Source: JAQUBU01 sp036677685 (lineage in GTDB: Bacteria > Bacillota > Syntrophomonadia > Syntrophomonadales > Syntrophomonadaceae). Taken from it: a stretch of DNA of 64,000 nt. The position numbers and the translations under genes were made by a program. Below are positions 52,029-59,845 of the stretch, in pieces. The notes under the pieces were generated by a model. That model did not search any database, was not told the origin of the DNA, and worked only from the letters and a program-made list of their open reading frames with translations. Location: assembly GCA_036677685.1 (NCBI GenBank), contig JAVBWA010000012.1, positions 184,005 to 248,004 of the forward strand. Reading direction: 5' to 3'. Numbering within the stretch: the stretch's first letter is position 1; every line of letters starts with the position of its first letter.

Positions 52029-53090
52029 TTAATCCACCCAGGGGGTAACCAGCCATTTCAGGCAGTTTTCCTTTTTATTACCAAAAACATCATACCCTTG
52101 CATAATATCATTTAGTGGAGCTTTATGCGTACATAAGAAATTGGTGTTAAGCTTTCCGCGTTGGATAAGGCTGATCAGTTCGGGCATATGATTCATCGGA
52201 ACAAAACCCCAACCGAGCTTAATATTTTTGGCCCAAATCTTGTCCAGGGGAAGCTCCATGGGCTTTTCGAAAACGCCAATCGTAGCCATATTGCCGCCGC
52301 CTCTTACACATTCCAGTGCTAAATCAAAAGTTGGCTTGGCTCCTACACATTCAATAGTCTTGTCTGCACCGCGGCCACCGGTAAGTTCCCTAATTGCCTC
52401 GGGAACATTGACTTCAAGCGGATTGAGTCCAATATCGGCTATCCCTTCTTTTACACACACATCTAATCTGGACTGCACAGTATCAACTGCAATAACCAGC
52501 GACGGTCCCCACAATTTGGTTGTTGCCATGCAGCACATTCCCACCGGGCCGGCCCCGACTACAGCAACAACATCCCCGACTTTGATATCCGCATTTTCTG
52601 CTCCAAAGTAGCCGGTGGATAATATGTCACCGGTAAACAGCACATCCTGCTCGGTCAGTTCCTCCGGAATTTTGTAAGCGTAATTATCAGCGCCCGGCAT
52701 GAGTACATATGTGGTTTGGCAGCCTTCCTGTCCATAGACTCCAAAGCAACCGTATCTTGGTGTGGTGCAGTGAGCATAAAGGCCTTGTTTGCAATACCAG
52801 CATTCACCGCAGAAGGCAACACATGAAGAAACTACTTTGTCTCCAGCTTTAAGCTTCTTAACTGCTGGGCCGGTTTCCACGATCTCAGCGCAGAATTCGT
52901 GACCGACGACCAGCGGATATCTTACTTCAGGCATACCTCCATGAACGATATGAATATCACTTCCGCAAATCGTTGACAAAGTTACCTTGCCAATGCAATC
53001 GCCCGGCTCAACAATTTTGGGCACCGGAACATCTTCCAGACCGTATTTGCCAGGTCCACGATATACCAAAGCTTTTTGAGTATCACTCAT
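52029..53090 (-). CDS. Zinc-dependent medium-chain alcohol dehydrogenase
   Basis: 353 residues. The catalytic zinc region STICGSDIHIVHGGMPEVRY, then LVVGHEFCAEIVETG, gives Cys, His and Glu ligands. The structural zinc lobe is CGECWYCKQGLYAHC. The Rossmann loop is VVAVVGAGPVGMCCMATTKL. It fits threonine/alcohol dehydrogenase-like members, substrate unknown. AGGAGGTAAAGGAA precedes the start. An inverted repeat about 100 bases upstream may be its operator. It is probably monocistronic. Confidence 0.9.
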   Translation of the reverse strand: MSDTQKALVYRGPGKYGLEDVPVPKIVEPGDCIGKVTLSTICGSDIHIVHGGMPEVRYPLVVGHEFCAEIVETGPAVKKLKAGDKVVSSCVAFCGECWYCKQGLYAHCTTPRYGCFGVYGQEGCQTTYVLMPGADNYAYKIPEELTEQDVLFTGDILSTGYFGAENADIKVGDVVAVVGAGPVGMCCMATTKLWGPSLVIAVDTVQSRLDVCVKEGIADIGLNPLEVNVPEAIRELTGGRGADKTIECVGAKPTFDLALECVRGGGNMATIGVFEKPMELPLDKIWAKNIKLGWGFVPMNHMPELISLIQRGKLNTNFLCTHKAPLNDIMQGYDVFGNKKENCLKWLVTPWVD

Positions 53091-53190
53091 TTCCTTTACC
53101 TCCTCTAGATTTGTTTCGCAAATTTACGATAGGACTTTTGATTTCCAGCAATATTTTCTGTTTTACGCAAGCCCCCTTTCTAAAAAGAAA

Positions 53191-53247
53191 GGACCAATAT
53201 CTTTAGATGTTCATCCGGTGGATTAACTTCATCAAAAATATTGGTCC
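53191..53247. promoter_or_regulatory. Inverted repeat upstream of the alcohol dehydrogenase
   Basis: GGACCAATAT (53191-53200) and ATATTGGTCC (53238-53247) are perfect 10-bp complements, 37 bp apart. A related half-site TATTGGTCACC occurs near 53840. Possible sites for an activator that loops DNA. Confidence 0.4.
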
Positions 53248-53307
53248 ACTTGGGAGCGACCGAACGGTATCCCCTAAATCTACCACGTTATTAAATTGTT
53301 ATTAATG

Positions 53308-53730
53308 TTAATCGGCCAAGACTCGATCAAAAATGATAACATGCATCCAAAAATCATTTTCGGCTTTAATCGTGTAGCTCTCGCAGATAACCTTTGCTCC
53401 GAATAATTTCTCAATATACGGTATATTATCAATGGAATGTTGTATGGCTACATGCATTCGGGATTCATTTATTACCTTGTTTCCTTCAGCAGTTGCCGCA
53501 ATAAATTTTTCGGGTTCGGTTAAAAATCGTTTACCCCGAATAATAAGCATATCATTCGAAATTATGACTTTAGTATAATCAACACCCTTACCCAGTTTTT
53601 CTTTAAAATATTTGTCCAAATAAATTTTTAGTTCGTGTTGCTTTTGTTTACGTTGCCGTTCATAATATTTGCACTCTTGCGTAGATTCAGTAGAATATTC
53701 ATTAGAATGAACTCTGTAAACGGATGACAT
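53308..53730 (-). CDS. DUF2294 (MpsC-like) protein, copy 1
   Basis: 140 residues; GGGGGGAGGATATG precedes ATG 53730. The domain reads HELKIYLDKYFKEKLGKGVD, IISNDMLIIRGKRFLTEPEK, ARMHVAIQHSIDNIPYIEKL-like, and AENDFWMHVIIFDRVLAD. It matches the DUF2294/MpsC pattern (a GKGxxxTKVxIxxDMLIxR core). The Staphylococcus relative is linked to a membrane-potential-generating system; otherwise the function is open. It is about 60% similar to copy 2 only 0.5 kb away. Confidence 0.8.
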   Translation of the reverse strand: MSSVYRVHSNEYSTESTQECKYYERQRKQKQHELKIYLDKYFKEKLGKGVDYTKVIISNDMLIIRGKRFLTEPEKFIAATAEGNKVINESRMHVAIQHSIDNIPYIEKLFGAKVICESYTIKAENDFWMHVIIFDRVLAD

Positions 53731-54058
53731 AGTTCATATCCTCCCCCCAATTTAGAGAATAAAAAAAACCAACACATTTACAAATAACTACACCAGCTAT
53801 CAATCTAACTAGTCAAGCAATTTATAAATATATTGGTCACCTTAGAGCCACCGTGCCCGGTTTCTCATTATCACCAATTATTAATTTTTTACCTGTGCCA
53901 CTTTATGTTAGTTTAAATATAAATACTTTATGTGTCAATAAAAAAGTTCGGACAATCTGATAAGGTCAATATTGCTCAGTATAATATCCAAATCCATATA
54001 CACAATTAAACAGAGTCTTTCTAATGGAAAATGCGAGGAAAAGTAAATGTAACGAAAG
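53731..54058. other. AT-rich spacer between DUF2294 paralogues
   Basis: No gene with a ribosome site is seen. It probably holds the promoter of copy 1. Confidence 0.4.
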
Positions 54059-54232
54059 CTAAAACCGGACCGTATAAAGAATATTTTTTTGGGGAGTATT
54101 ATTGTAAACAAAATAGGCGGCAATAAAGGGAATTATACCGAAGACAAGATTAATCGGGGCTATTGCTTGCTGTTCGGTAAAATGCAAAATTATCCTGGTA
54201 CATATACCGGCAAGAATTGCGAAAATACCCAT
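54059..54232 (-). CDS. Small two-helix membrane protein after DUF2294 copy 2
   Basis: 57 codons from ATG 54232, 12 bases after the DUF2294 stop. The sequence has two hydrophobic stretches, GIFAILAGICTRIILHF and PINLVFGIIPFIAAYFVY, separated by a polar turn. An AGGA site lies about ten bases upstream. No family is recognised. Proximity to an MpsC-like gene suggests a membrane partner. Confidence 0.45.
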   Translation of the reverse strand: MGIFAILAGICTRIILHFTEQQAIAPINLVFGIIPFIAAYFVYNNTPQKNILYTVRF

Positions 54233-54244
54233 GAATAAGAAATC

Positions 54245-54640
54245 CTATTTCTCATAAGTCAAGACTCTATCAAAAACAATTGCATGCATCCAGAAATCGT
54301 TTTCAGCTTCAACTGTGTGAAAGTTGTAAATAGCCTTTGCTCCCAATGATTTCTCAATATACGGCATATTATCAATGGAGCATTGTTCAGCTACATGCAT
54401 TCGAGCTTTATTTACAGATTTAATCCCTTCATCTGTTGTAACGATAAATTTTTCTGGTTCAGTTAAAAACCGTTCGCCCCTAAAAATAAGCATATCGTTA
54501 TAAATCATAACTTTAGTTGAATCAACACCCTTGCCTAATTTCTCTTTAAAATACTTATCCAAATAAATTTTTAATTCATGTTGCTTTTGCTTCCGTTGTC
54601 GTTCATCAGATTTAGAATATTCTGAATAGGTTGATTGCAT
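54245..54640 (-). CDS. DUF2294 (MpsC-like) protein, copy 2
   Basis: 131 residues from ATG 54640, with GAAGGATAAG upstream. It has the same domain as copy 1: HELKIYLDKYFKEKLGKGVD, STKVMIYNDMLIFRGERFLT, NDFWMHAIVFDRVLTYEK. A tandem pair made by local duplication, then diverged at ~35% of positions. A small membrane-protein frame follows. Confidence 0.8.
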   Translation of the reverse strand: MQSTYSEYSKSDERQRKQKQHELKIYLDKYFKEKLGKGVDSTKVMIYNDMLIFRGERFLTEPEKFIVTTDEGIKSVNKARMHVAEQCSIDNMPYIEKSLGAKAIYNFHTVEAENDFWMHAIVFDRVLTYEK

Positions 54641-54737
54641 AATTCTTATCCTTCCCTGAACAAAAATACATTTATTTACACTAAGCAAACCAGAAATCAA
54701 GCTAATCGAGTAATTTATATAAACTATTGATTCTTAC

Positions 54738-55175
54738 TTAATAATCAGCTCTCAGCATTTCAGGGCTGAAGTATTTTCTTTTAAAATACAAGGCCACATT
54801 TACAAGACTTATTAAAACAGGTACTTCCACCAGTGGTCCAACTACAGTTACGAAAGCCCTGGCTGGAATGAATACCGAAAACTGCAACAGCTATGGCCAG
54901 CTCAAAATCATTGCTGGAGGCTGTAAATGCTATAGTAGTTATGCGTGTAATCAGCGCCCATCCATTTGTCGATAAAAAAAGTGACAAACCACATAAACCC
55001 AAAGTAAATGGTCAGTGGAATTACCATCCGTACTAATCCACGGCAGGGTTACTATAACATTGCCTTTTAAAGAGAACATGACAAGAATGGTGAACAGCAG
55101 AGCTACAAGGGTCATTTTGCCGATCATAGGTATGAAATGGGCCTCATAGCAGTCTCGCCCCCTAGACTTCACCAT
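54738..55175 (-). pseudogene. acr3: Arsenite efflux permease acr3, 3' fragment with frameshifts
   Basis: Pieces of the ACR3 C-terminal half appear in succession on the minus strand in different frames: RDCYEAHFIPMIGKMTLVAL, TLPW, TTIAFTASSNDFELAIAVAV (the conserved ACR3 TASSNxFELAIA motif) and GPLVEVPVLISLVNVALYF-type residues up to LRADY and stop at 54738. At least two frameshifts are needed, and the first ~200 residues are absent. Confidence 0.88.
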
Positions 55176-55219
55176 AGATGTACGGGTTATGATAGCAACC
55201 TCACTTCCTTTCTTTATGA

Positions 55220-55271
55220 ATGATTATATGCGGTTATAATCATATACTATACCGGTAAAAGTATTTGTCAA
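55220..55271 (-). promoter_or_regulatory. ArsR-type promoter/operator before the acr3 fragment
   Basis: Minus strand: TTGACA (55266-55271), 16 bp, TAGTAT (55244-55249). Immediately downstream is the perfect dyad ATGATTATA-N6-TATAATCAT (55220-55243). A ribosome site AAGGAAGTGAGG follows, but the frame is broken within a few codons. Confidence 0.65.
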
Positions 55272-55430
55272 GGCGTTTAAGAGCAATATTCGGGTTGTTA
55301 TTCCATCCTTTTAAGGATTGAATTAATTGAATATCGAAGTCATGATAATGCTTGGTTATATATTTATTTCTTGGGAGGAATTTGTAGGCAATTCTAGAAA
55401 TTAACCAAAAACATACTTGGAGGCTGACAT

Positions 55431-55545
55431 ATGAATTTCGGCCAAAGAGAAGAAAAAATAATCCATGAAGCAAGGGAACGGGCAGAAGGTCTATACAGGA
55501 ATGGAGATTATCTCTGCTCCGAGGCAGTTTTTACCGTGGTAAACG
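55431..55545 (+). pseudogene. C_GCAxxG_C_C-family gene, 5' fragment
   Basis: MNFGQREEKIIHEARERAEG, then LYRNGDYLCSEAVFTVVND is the typical N-terminus of this redox-protein family, with a GGAGG site before the ATG. The remaining ~100 residues, including the GCAxxG motif, are gone. The frame then runs antisense through the PadR gene. Confidence 0.75.
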
Positions 55546-55605
55546 ACTATCCATGCTTAATCCTTATTCCTGATATCAAAGCAATCCAGAAAAACGGGCA
55601 GGATC

Positions 55606-55950
55606 CTAGACCTGGCCTATGGCTTGAAGAATATAGCCGGAAACCTCGCCCCAAGCCTGGCCCGCAACCTGATAGGCACGCTCCCCGGCATCGGTTATGG
55701 TATATACCTTGCGTTCTCGACCCGAAACAATCTGGGGCTCCAGAGAAACCAGCCCGTTCTCAACAAACTCTTTTAAAACCGGATAAAGACTTCCTTCAGT
55801 TGGTGCACAGCATCCACAAGTTATATCCGAAACCCGTTTAGTTATTTCGTAGCCATGCAGAGAGTCGCGGTGTAAGGCATGTAAGATAAAAAATCGGGAT
55901 AAACTCATTTTTATCAAACCGGCCCAATAATCCTTGGATTCATACTTCAA
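55606..55950 (-). CDS. PadR-family regulator (arsenic-cluster type)
   Basis: 114 residues from TTG 55950, which has AAGGGGTGA six bases upstream. LSRFFILHALHRDSLHGYEI, then TKRVSDITCGCCAPTEGSLY, PVLKEFVENGLVSLEPQIV and KVYTITDAGERAY form a minimal PadR winged helix. The CGCC cluster beside the recognition region is conserved in PadR proteins near metalloid genes and could sense As(III); this is inference. It lies downstream of arsDA and may bind the ATACATA dyad before arsD. Confidence 0.88.
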   Translation of the reverse strand: MKYESKDYWAGLIKMSLSRFFILHALHRDSLHGYEITKRVSDITCGCCAPTEGSLYPVLKEFVENGLVSLEPQIVSGRERKVYTITDAGERAYQVAGQAWGEVSGYILQAIGQV

Positions 55951-56234
55951 ATGGATCACCCCTTTAAGCATCGGAAGAAACCGCAAAGCAGTTTCAACAT
56001 AATTTAATCATTCCCAAAGGGAACTAATATAAGTGGTCCCCGTAGGGGGCAACACACGGCTTGCAACGAGGCGGGGATTAGAACCCGCCGCCTGTTTTGT
56101 TAATAGGAACCCGACCGTTTTAAGAACCGGGGGACATCTTTTTGCCTCGTTATAGCCCGGGAGAAGAATGCGGCTATTTAACCATTTCTATTTGGATAGC
56201 CTTTATCCTTCCAAGTTGAACTTTGTTTTCCCAA
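55951..56234. other. Spacer with a GC-rich hairpin
   Basis: GGCGGG / CCCGCC arms at 56070-56089 form a hairpin. It may end the arsDA transcript, though no good T-tract follows on the minus strand. No gene is seen. Confidence 0.4.
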
Positions 56235-58049
56235 TCAGCTGAAAAGTTCTTTTTCTATTTGAATTAGCTTTTCCAAACCGATGATTTCTTCGTCAAACAT
56301 ACTTATTTTCAGCATGGGAAGTTTAAACTGCTCCTCAGCCACATACAGGTAGTGCTGCTGCATATTATAACGATTTTGATGGAACTCGGAAGTATCACCT
56401 TTTAAATTCAGAATGTTGTTGGCAATAACCCCCTGAATGTTTATCCCCGCTTCCTTTAAATCATCATAAGTTCTTTTGGATTCAAAAATCGGGGTGTATT
56501 CAGGGTAAAAGACTAATAGAAAGGTGCAGGAATTTTTGTCTTTAATCTTGGCAACCAGCTTTTGCAGCTTTTCCTTGGCTTCGCTGGTTTCCTGGCTTGA
56601 ATCCTTTTTAATATTTACAAGCATTTCAACTTGTTTGGCATAATCGTAAGGGAGCTCTAAAAGTCTCAATGTATGACCGGTGGGCGCTGTATCAAATACA
56701 ACATATTCAAATTGCTCATTGCTAATTAAATCGGAGAAAACTTCGAACACCGCCATTTCTTCGGTGCATGGCGATTCCAGTTCTTCCTTAATGGCCGTAA
56801 TCATATCATTTGAATACCCGGATTTTTCAGCATTGGCAATAATCCCTGCCTTGTAATCCTGCACTACTATTTTCTGATCGATTCGCGCAGCAAATAAGTG
56901 GTTAACACTCATTACCGGCAGTACTCGGTCATATACTTCATCATCTAAAACATAGGCAATATGAGCAGCTGGGTCAGTGGTAACCAAGAGAGTTTTGAAG
57001 CCCTTTTTGGCCAAATGCACAGCAGTTGCACAGGCAGTCACCGTCTTACCCACGCCTCCTTTGCCGGTAAAAATAATAATCCGGCGATCTTTCTTCAGAG
57101 CTATCATCTCTTCAAAGATATGGCTTTCCGCAAATCCTTTAAAGGACTTAACTTCATGATACTTCGAGGTTACCTGCTCTTTTTTCCCTTCAAATACGAT
57201 GCCCGCCAGCTTGTTGAAGTTCGCCAGACCTTTTATCTCCCCGCTTTGCATGTAGACTTTAGTCGTCGGGTTAGGAAAGGTTTTTTTAATCATTTCCAAA
57301 TACTTTTGTTGCATGGTAACAAGTTTGGCATACTGTTCGGTTCTTGCCTCTTCATAGGGTATTATTCCATTAATAATTAACTTGAAATTGTTTATGGATA
57401 ACGCTTTTAATTCATCTTGAGCTCTTTTGGTTTCCATTATGGCGGTTTTCTCAGGCCGCACTACAAAATAAAATTCGGTTGTGTCTTGATTGCGTAAAAC
57501 CGCAATGGCTTTGTCGTATTTTTCTTTGGCTCCTTGAATGGCTGATACCGGCCCTAGTTTGGCCTGGGACTGATTATTTTTGCTTTCTTCCATGTATTTT
57601 GACCAATCCACAGGCAGTTCTAGTAAACGAACCGTATGCCCCGTTGGAGCTGTATCAAAGACTATCAGATCAAAATCATTATTCGTTAAAAAGTCGGTAA
57701 AGCGATCAAAAGCCGCGATTTCGGTAGTACAAGAGCTTCTGAATTGCTCCTCCATAACCTGCATAATATCCTCAGGGAATATACCTCTCATAGGGCCAAT
57801 AACGCCTTCTCTGAACTCTTCGGCGGCTTTGTCCGGATCAATTTCCATGGCAAACAAATTATTGCTTATTTCACTAATCTGATGCCCTATCAAACATTCA
57901 AATATATCGCTCAGGTTGCTGGCCGGATCAGTCGAAACAATTAGTGTTTTTTTCCCCAAACCAGCATTGTAAACTGCGGTAGTTGCTGCCATGGTAGTTT
58001 TCCCTGTTCCGCCCTTCCCGGAAAAAAACATATATTTTGACATCCGCAT
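56235..58049 (-). CDS. arsA: Arsenite-transporting ATPase ArsA (two-domain)
   Basis: 604 residues in two homologous halves. The A1 P-loop is FFSGKGGTGKTTMAATTAVY and the A2 P-loop is FTGKGGVGKTVTACATAVHL. Both halves have the switch/signature DTAPTGHTVRLLELP or DTAPTGHTLRLLELP. The metalloid-site cysteines appear in SSCTTEIAAF (A1) and ESPCTEEMAVF (A2). ArsA couples ATP hydrolysis to arsenite extrusion through a membrane partner; the only acr3 copies in the window are broken. It follows arsD by 46 bases. Confidence 0.93.
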   Translation of the reverse strand: MRMSKYMFFSGKGGTGKTTMAATTAVYNAGLGKKTLIVSTDPASNLSDIFECLIGHQISEISNNLFAMEIDPDKAAEEFREGVIGPMRGIFPEDIMQVMEEQFRSSCTTEIAAFDRFTDFLTNNDFDLIVFDTAPTGHTVRLLELPVDWSKYMEESKNNQSQAKLGPVSAIQGAKEKYDKAIAVLRNQDTTEFYFVVRPEKTAIMETKRAQDELKALSINNFKLIINGIIPYEEARTEQYAKLVTMQQKYLEMIKKTFPNPTTKVYMQSGEIKGLANFNKLAGIVFEGKKEQVTSKYHEVKSFKGFAESHIFEEMIALKKDRRIIIFTGKGGVGKTVTACATAVHLAKKGFKTLLVTTDPAAHIAYVLDDEVYDRVLPVMSVNHLFAARIDQKIVVQDYKAGIIANAEKSGYSNDMITAIKEELESPCTEEMAVFEVFSDLISNEQFEYVVFDTAPTGHTLRLLELPYDYAKQVEMLVNIKKDSSQETSEAKEKLQKLVAKIKDKNSCTFLLVFYPEYTPIFESKRTYDDLKEAGINIQGVIANNILNLKGDTSEFHQNRYNMQQHYLYVAEEQFKLPMLKISMFDEEIIGLEKLIQIEKELFS

Positions 58050-58095
58050 TCACTCCTATACTTTTAATAAAGATGAGCCTGCATAAACACAAAAA

Positions 58096-58371
58096 CTATT
58101 TTATTTCTTCGTATTGCGGATAACGGCCTTTTAAGAAAAGACTTCCGTTTATAAGGGTAACCGGGAAGGCATCTTTTCCCTCTTTTTGGGTTATCTCACT
58201 AACGATTGGGTTGTTGAGAAACCTTTGTGGTTGCTGGGTTAAAGCAAAAACCTCTATCTCGATACCATCCTGTTTTAATTTTACAAGTGTCTCTTTAAAA
58301 CTAGCCTCTTCGGGGCTGGAGACTGGAGCACAGCACCCTACTGGGATTTCATAAACCTCAATTTTTTTCAC
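58096..58371 (-). CDS. arsD: Arsenite metallochaperone ArsD
   Basis: 91 residues from GTG 58371, preceded by GGGGGG. VYEIPVGCCAPVSSPEEASF carries the vicinal Cys pair (13-14) of ArsD. LKQDGIEIEVFALTQQPQRF and GKDAFPVTLINGSLFLKGRY, with the thioredoxin-like cis-Pro region, complete the fold. ArsD hands As(III) to ArsA. The later Cys pairs of the E. coli protein are lacking, as in many Firmicutes. Confidence 0.9.
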   Translation of the reverse strand: MKKIEVYEIPVGCCAPVSSPEEASFKETLVKLKQDGIEIEVFALTQQPQRFLNNPIVSEITQKEGKDAFPVTLINGSLFLKGRYPQYEEIK

Positions 58372-58399
58372 ACATATCCCCCCAATACATATTATAGCT

Positions 58400-58448
58400 A
58401 TACATAGCCCTCATATGTATTGTATGATAGTGATCGCAAGATTGTCAA
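58400..58448 (-). promoter_or_regulatory. arsDA promoter with PadR-type dyad
   Basis: Minus strand: TTGACA (58443-58448), 18 bp, TACAAT (58419-58424). The dyad ATACATA-N7-TATGTAT (58400-58420) overlaps the -10 and start. ATACAT/ATGTAT half-sites are those of PadR proteins; a PadR gene lies downstream of arsA. Confidence 0.7.
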
Positions 58449-58634
58449 TATTTTCAGGCGGTGCTAAGACATAAAAATGGACCAAAAAAACGCCTTCTTT
58501 TTGCATTGCTTTCAAGCCGAATCCCATACGGAATTTGGAGGGCAGCAATTGAAGTCGAACCAAAAACAACAGAAAATTGGCTTTATAATAAATCATTCAG
58601 AGAAAAGGATTTTGAACCGGATGCGATAGAAAAA

Positions 58635-58656
58635 AAGCACTGCCGGGGCAGTGCTT
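58635..58656 (-). terminator. Terminator of the lipoyl/redox operon
   Basis: AAGCACTGCC / GGCAGTGCTT stem with a two-base loop, followed on the minus strand by TTTTTTT. It cleanly separates this operon from arsDA. Confidence 0.85.
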
Positions 58657-58705
58657 CTAAAGAAGGAGTTTATATAGAAATATGGTGGCTTTCGGGTTTA
58701 TATTT

Positions 58706-58798
58706 TCAATGGTTCTGCAAACTTCCATCAGCCAAGTTTCCGCCCGGATTCCGTAATAATTCTTCGCCATTTTTATTAGACATTCTCTCTGTGTTCAT
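58706..58798 (-). CDS. Possible 30-codon peptide
   Basis: ATG 58798 with GGGGGAACG upstream. It reads MNTERMSNKNGEELLRNPGG, then NLADGSLQNH. It overlaps the preceding small frame and ends 50 bases before the terminator. No family is recognised. Confidence 0.3.
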   Translation of the reverse strand: MNTERMSNKNGEELLRNPGGNLADGSLQNH

Positions 58799-58943
58799 TC
58801 TCGTTCCCCCAGCTATAGCCGCTAATGTAGGATTTATATTCAATAATTCTGGTAATAATACCGCCTATAAAGACCAGCAGAAAAGCAAGCGCGGGTATAT
58901 TTGTGAGTACAGACGGGAGAGTATTCGTTAACCACTCCAGCAT
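58776..58943 (-). CDS. Small membrane protein coupled to the thioredoxin gene
   Basis: 55 codons. The ATG overlaps the thioredoxin stop (TAATG), with GAGGTG before it. One hydrophobic helix (IPALAFLLVFIGGIITRI) is followed by a polar tail. The position and the start of the helix recall CcdA-type electron carriers, which normally partner anchored thioredoxins, so this could be a truncated ccdA. Otherwise unrecognised. Confidence 0.5.
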   Translation of the reverse strand: MLEWLTNTLPSVLTNIPALAFLLVFIGGIITRIIEYKSYISGYSWGNENEHRENV

Positions 58944-59545
58944 TATTTCACCTCTACCAGTTCTTGTAGTTTGCTTCGCATGTCCTCAACGGACATTGCG
59001 CCCACCTGCTGAAAAAACTGCTTTTTATTCCGATCATAAAGATAGGTTGTGGGTATATAACGGATCTGATATTTCTCCAGCAATTCTTGATTGGCCGAAT
59101 CATTTACGTCGATAGCCACAAAATCCACTTTCCCTTGAAACTCCGATTGCAACGCATCCATAGTTTTCTGCATTTCGACACAGGGAATGCAGGTAGTTGA
59201 ACGAAACAAGAGCCATACCGGAAGTAATTCCTTTTCTGATTTTGCATTCTGCTGAACCTGCCCGGTTTTGGATTTATTAGCAGCATTCTCGTTAGTTGCT
59301 GATTGGTCACTCCCGTTGTTCGGTTCTGCTTTTTCTTGTTTCTGGGCAGTCTGACCAATTTGGTCATTTGTCTGCGCTTCGCTCTGATTTTTTGTGGTTG
59401 CCTCTTGCTGCGATGTGGCTTGATTAGGGATGGGACTTAGCTCTGCAGGTCCATCTGCTTTGGGCATGGCAAACTTAAATATAAGAAGGGCTACTATTAC
59501 GCCTAAAATAATCCCCTTAATTACCAAACTACGATTGTCTTTCAA
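58943..59545 (-). CDS. Membrane-anchored thioredoxin-family protein
   Basis: 200 residues from TTG 59545 (GAGAGG seven bases upstream) or TTG 59566. The N-terminal anchor is GIILGVIVALLIFKFAM. A ~75-residue Gln/Asn/Lys-rich linker follows. The thioredoxin domain reads PVWLLFRSTTCIPCVEMQKT (active site CIPC), FVAIDVNDSANQELLEKYQI and the cis-Pro loop YIPTTYLYD. An extracytoplasmic thiol oxidoreductase, near the end of the lipoyl operon. Confidence 0.88.
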   Translation of the reverse strand: MKDNRSLVIKGIILGVIVALLIFKFAMPKADGPAELSPIPNQATSQQEATTKNQSEAQTNDQIGQTAQKQEKAEPNNGSDQSATNENAANKSKTGQVQQNAKSEKELLPVWLLFRSTTCIPCVEMQKTMDALQSEFQGKVDFVAIDVNDSANQELLEKYQIRYIPTTYLYDRNKKQFFQQVGAMSVEDMRSKLQELVEVK

Positions 59546-59567
59546 TCCATTTCCTCTCTCTTTCAAG

Positions 59568-59801
59568 CTACAAGTTAATTATCAGCATCCCTTGTTTTTT
59601 TCCATCATCACCAAAATAGGTTATAGCCCCGTTGGGACACTGGTTTTTACAGCCATGACAGCCAAAGACACAATATTCAGGTTTTACAACCAAAGGTGAT
59701 TCATCTTCCAAAACATAGACTTGATTTGGGCAGAACTCAAAACAAATCAAACAGTTAGTGCACACATTACGGTTAATTATTGGATACCAGTCAACAGTCA
59801 T
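59568..59801 (-). CDS. 2[4Fe-4S] ferredoxin-like protein
   Basis: 77 residues. The first cluster motif is CTNCLICFEFCP; the second is an atypical CVFGCHGCKNQCP. It could feed electrons into the lipoyl/disulfide chain of this operon. ATG 59801; it is located between the lipoamide-dehydrogenase-like and thioredoxin genes, about 45 bases after the former. Confidence 0.88.
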   Translation of the reverse strand: MTVDWYPIINRNVCTNCLICFEFCPNQVYVLEDESPLVVKPEYCVFGCHGCKNQCPNGAITYFGDDGKKQGMLIINL

Positions 59802-59845
59802 TATCTATGATAACCTCCATTAAAAGATAACTAGTTTCCCCTTTT

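Noticed and set aside
55431..55841. 136-codon plus frame as one intact protein
   Set aside because: Only the first ~38 codons match the C_GCAxxG_C_C family. The rest is antisense to PadR.
58461..58931. 156-codon plus frame
   Set aside because: It crosses a strong terminator and is antisense to coupled small frames. No family or ribosome site.
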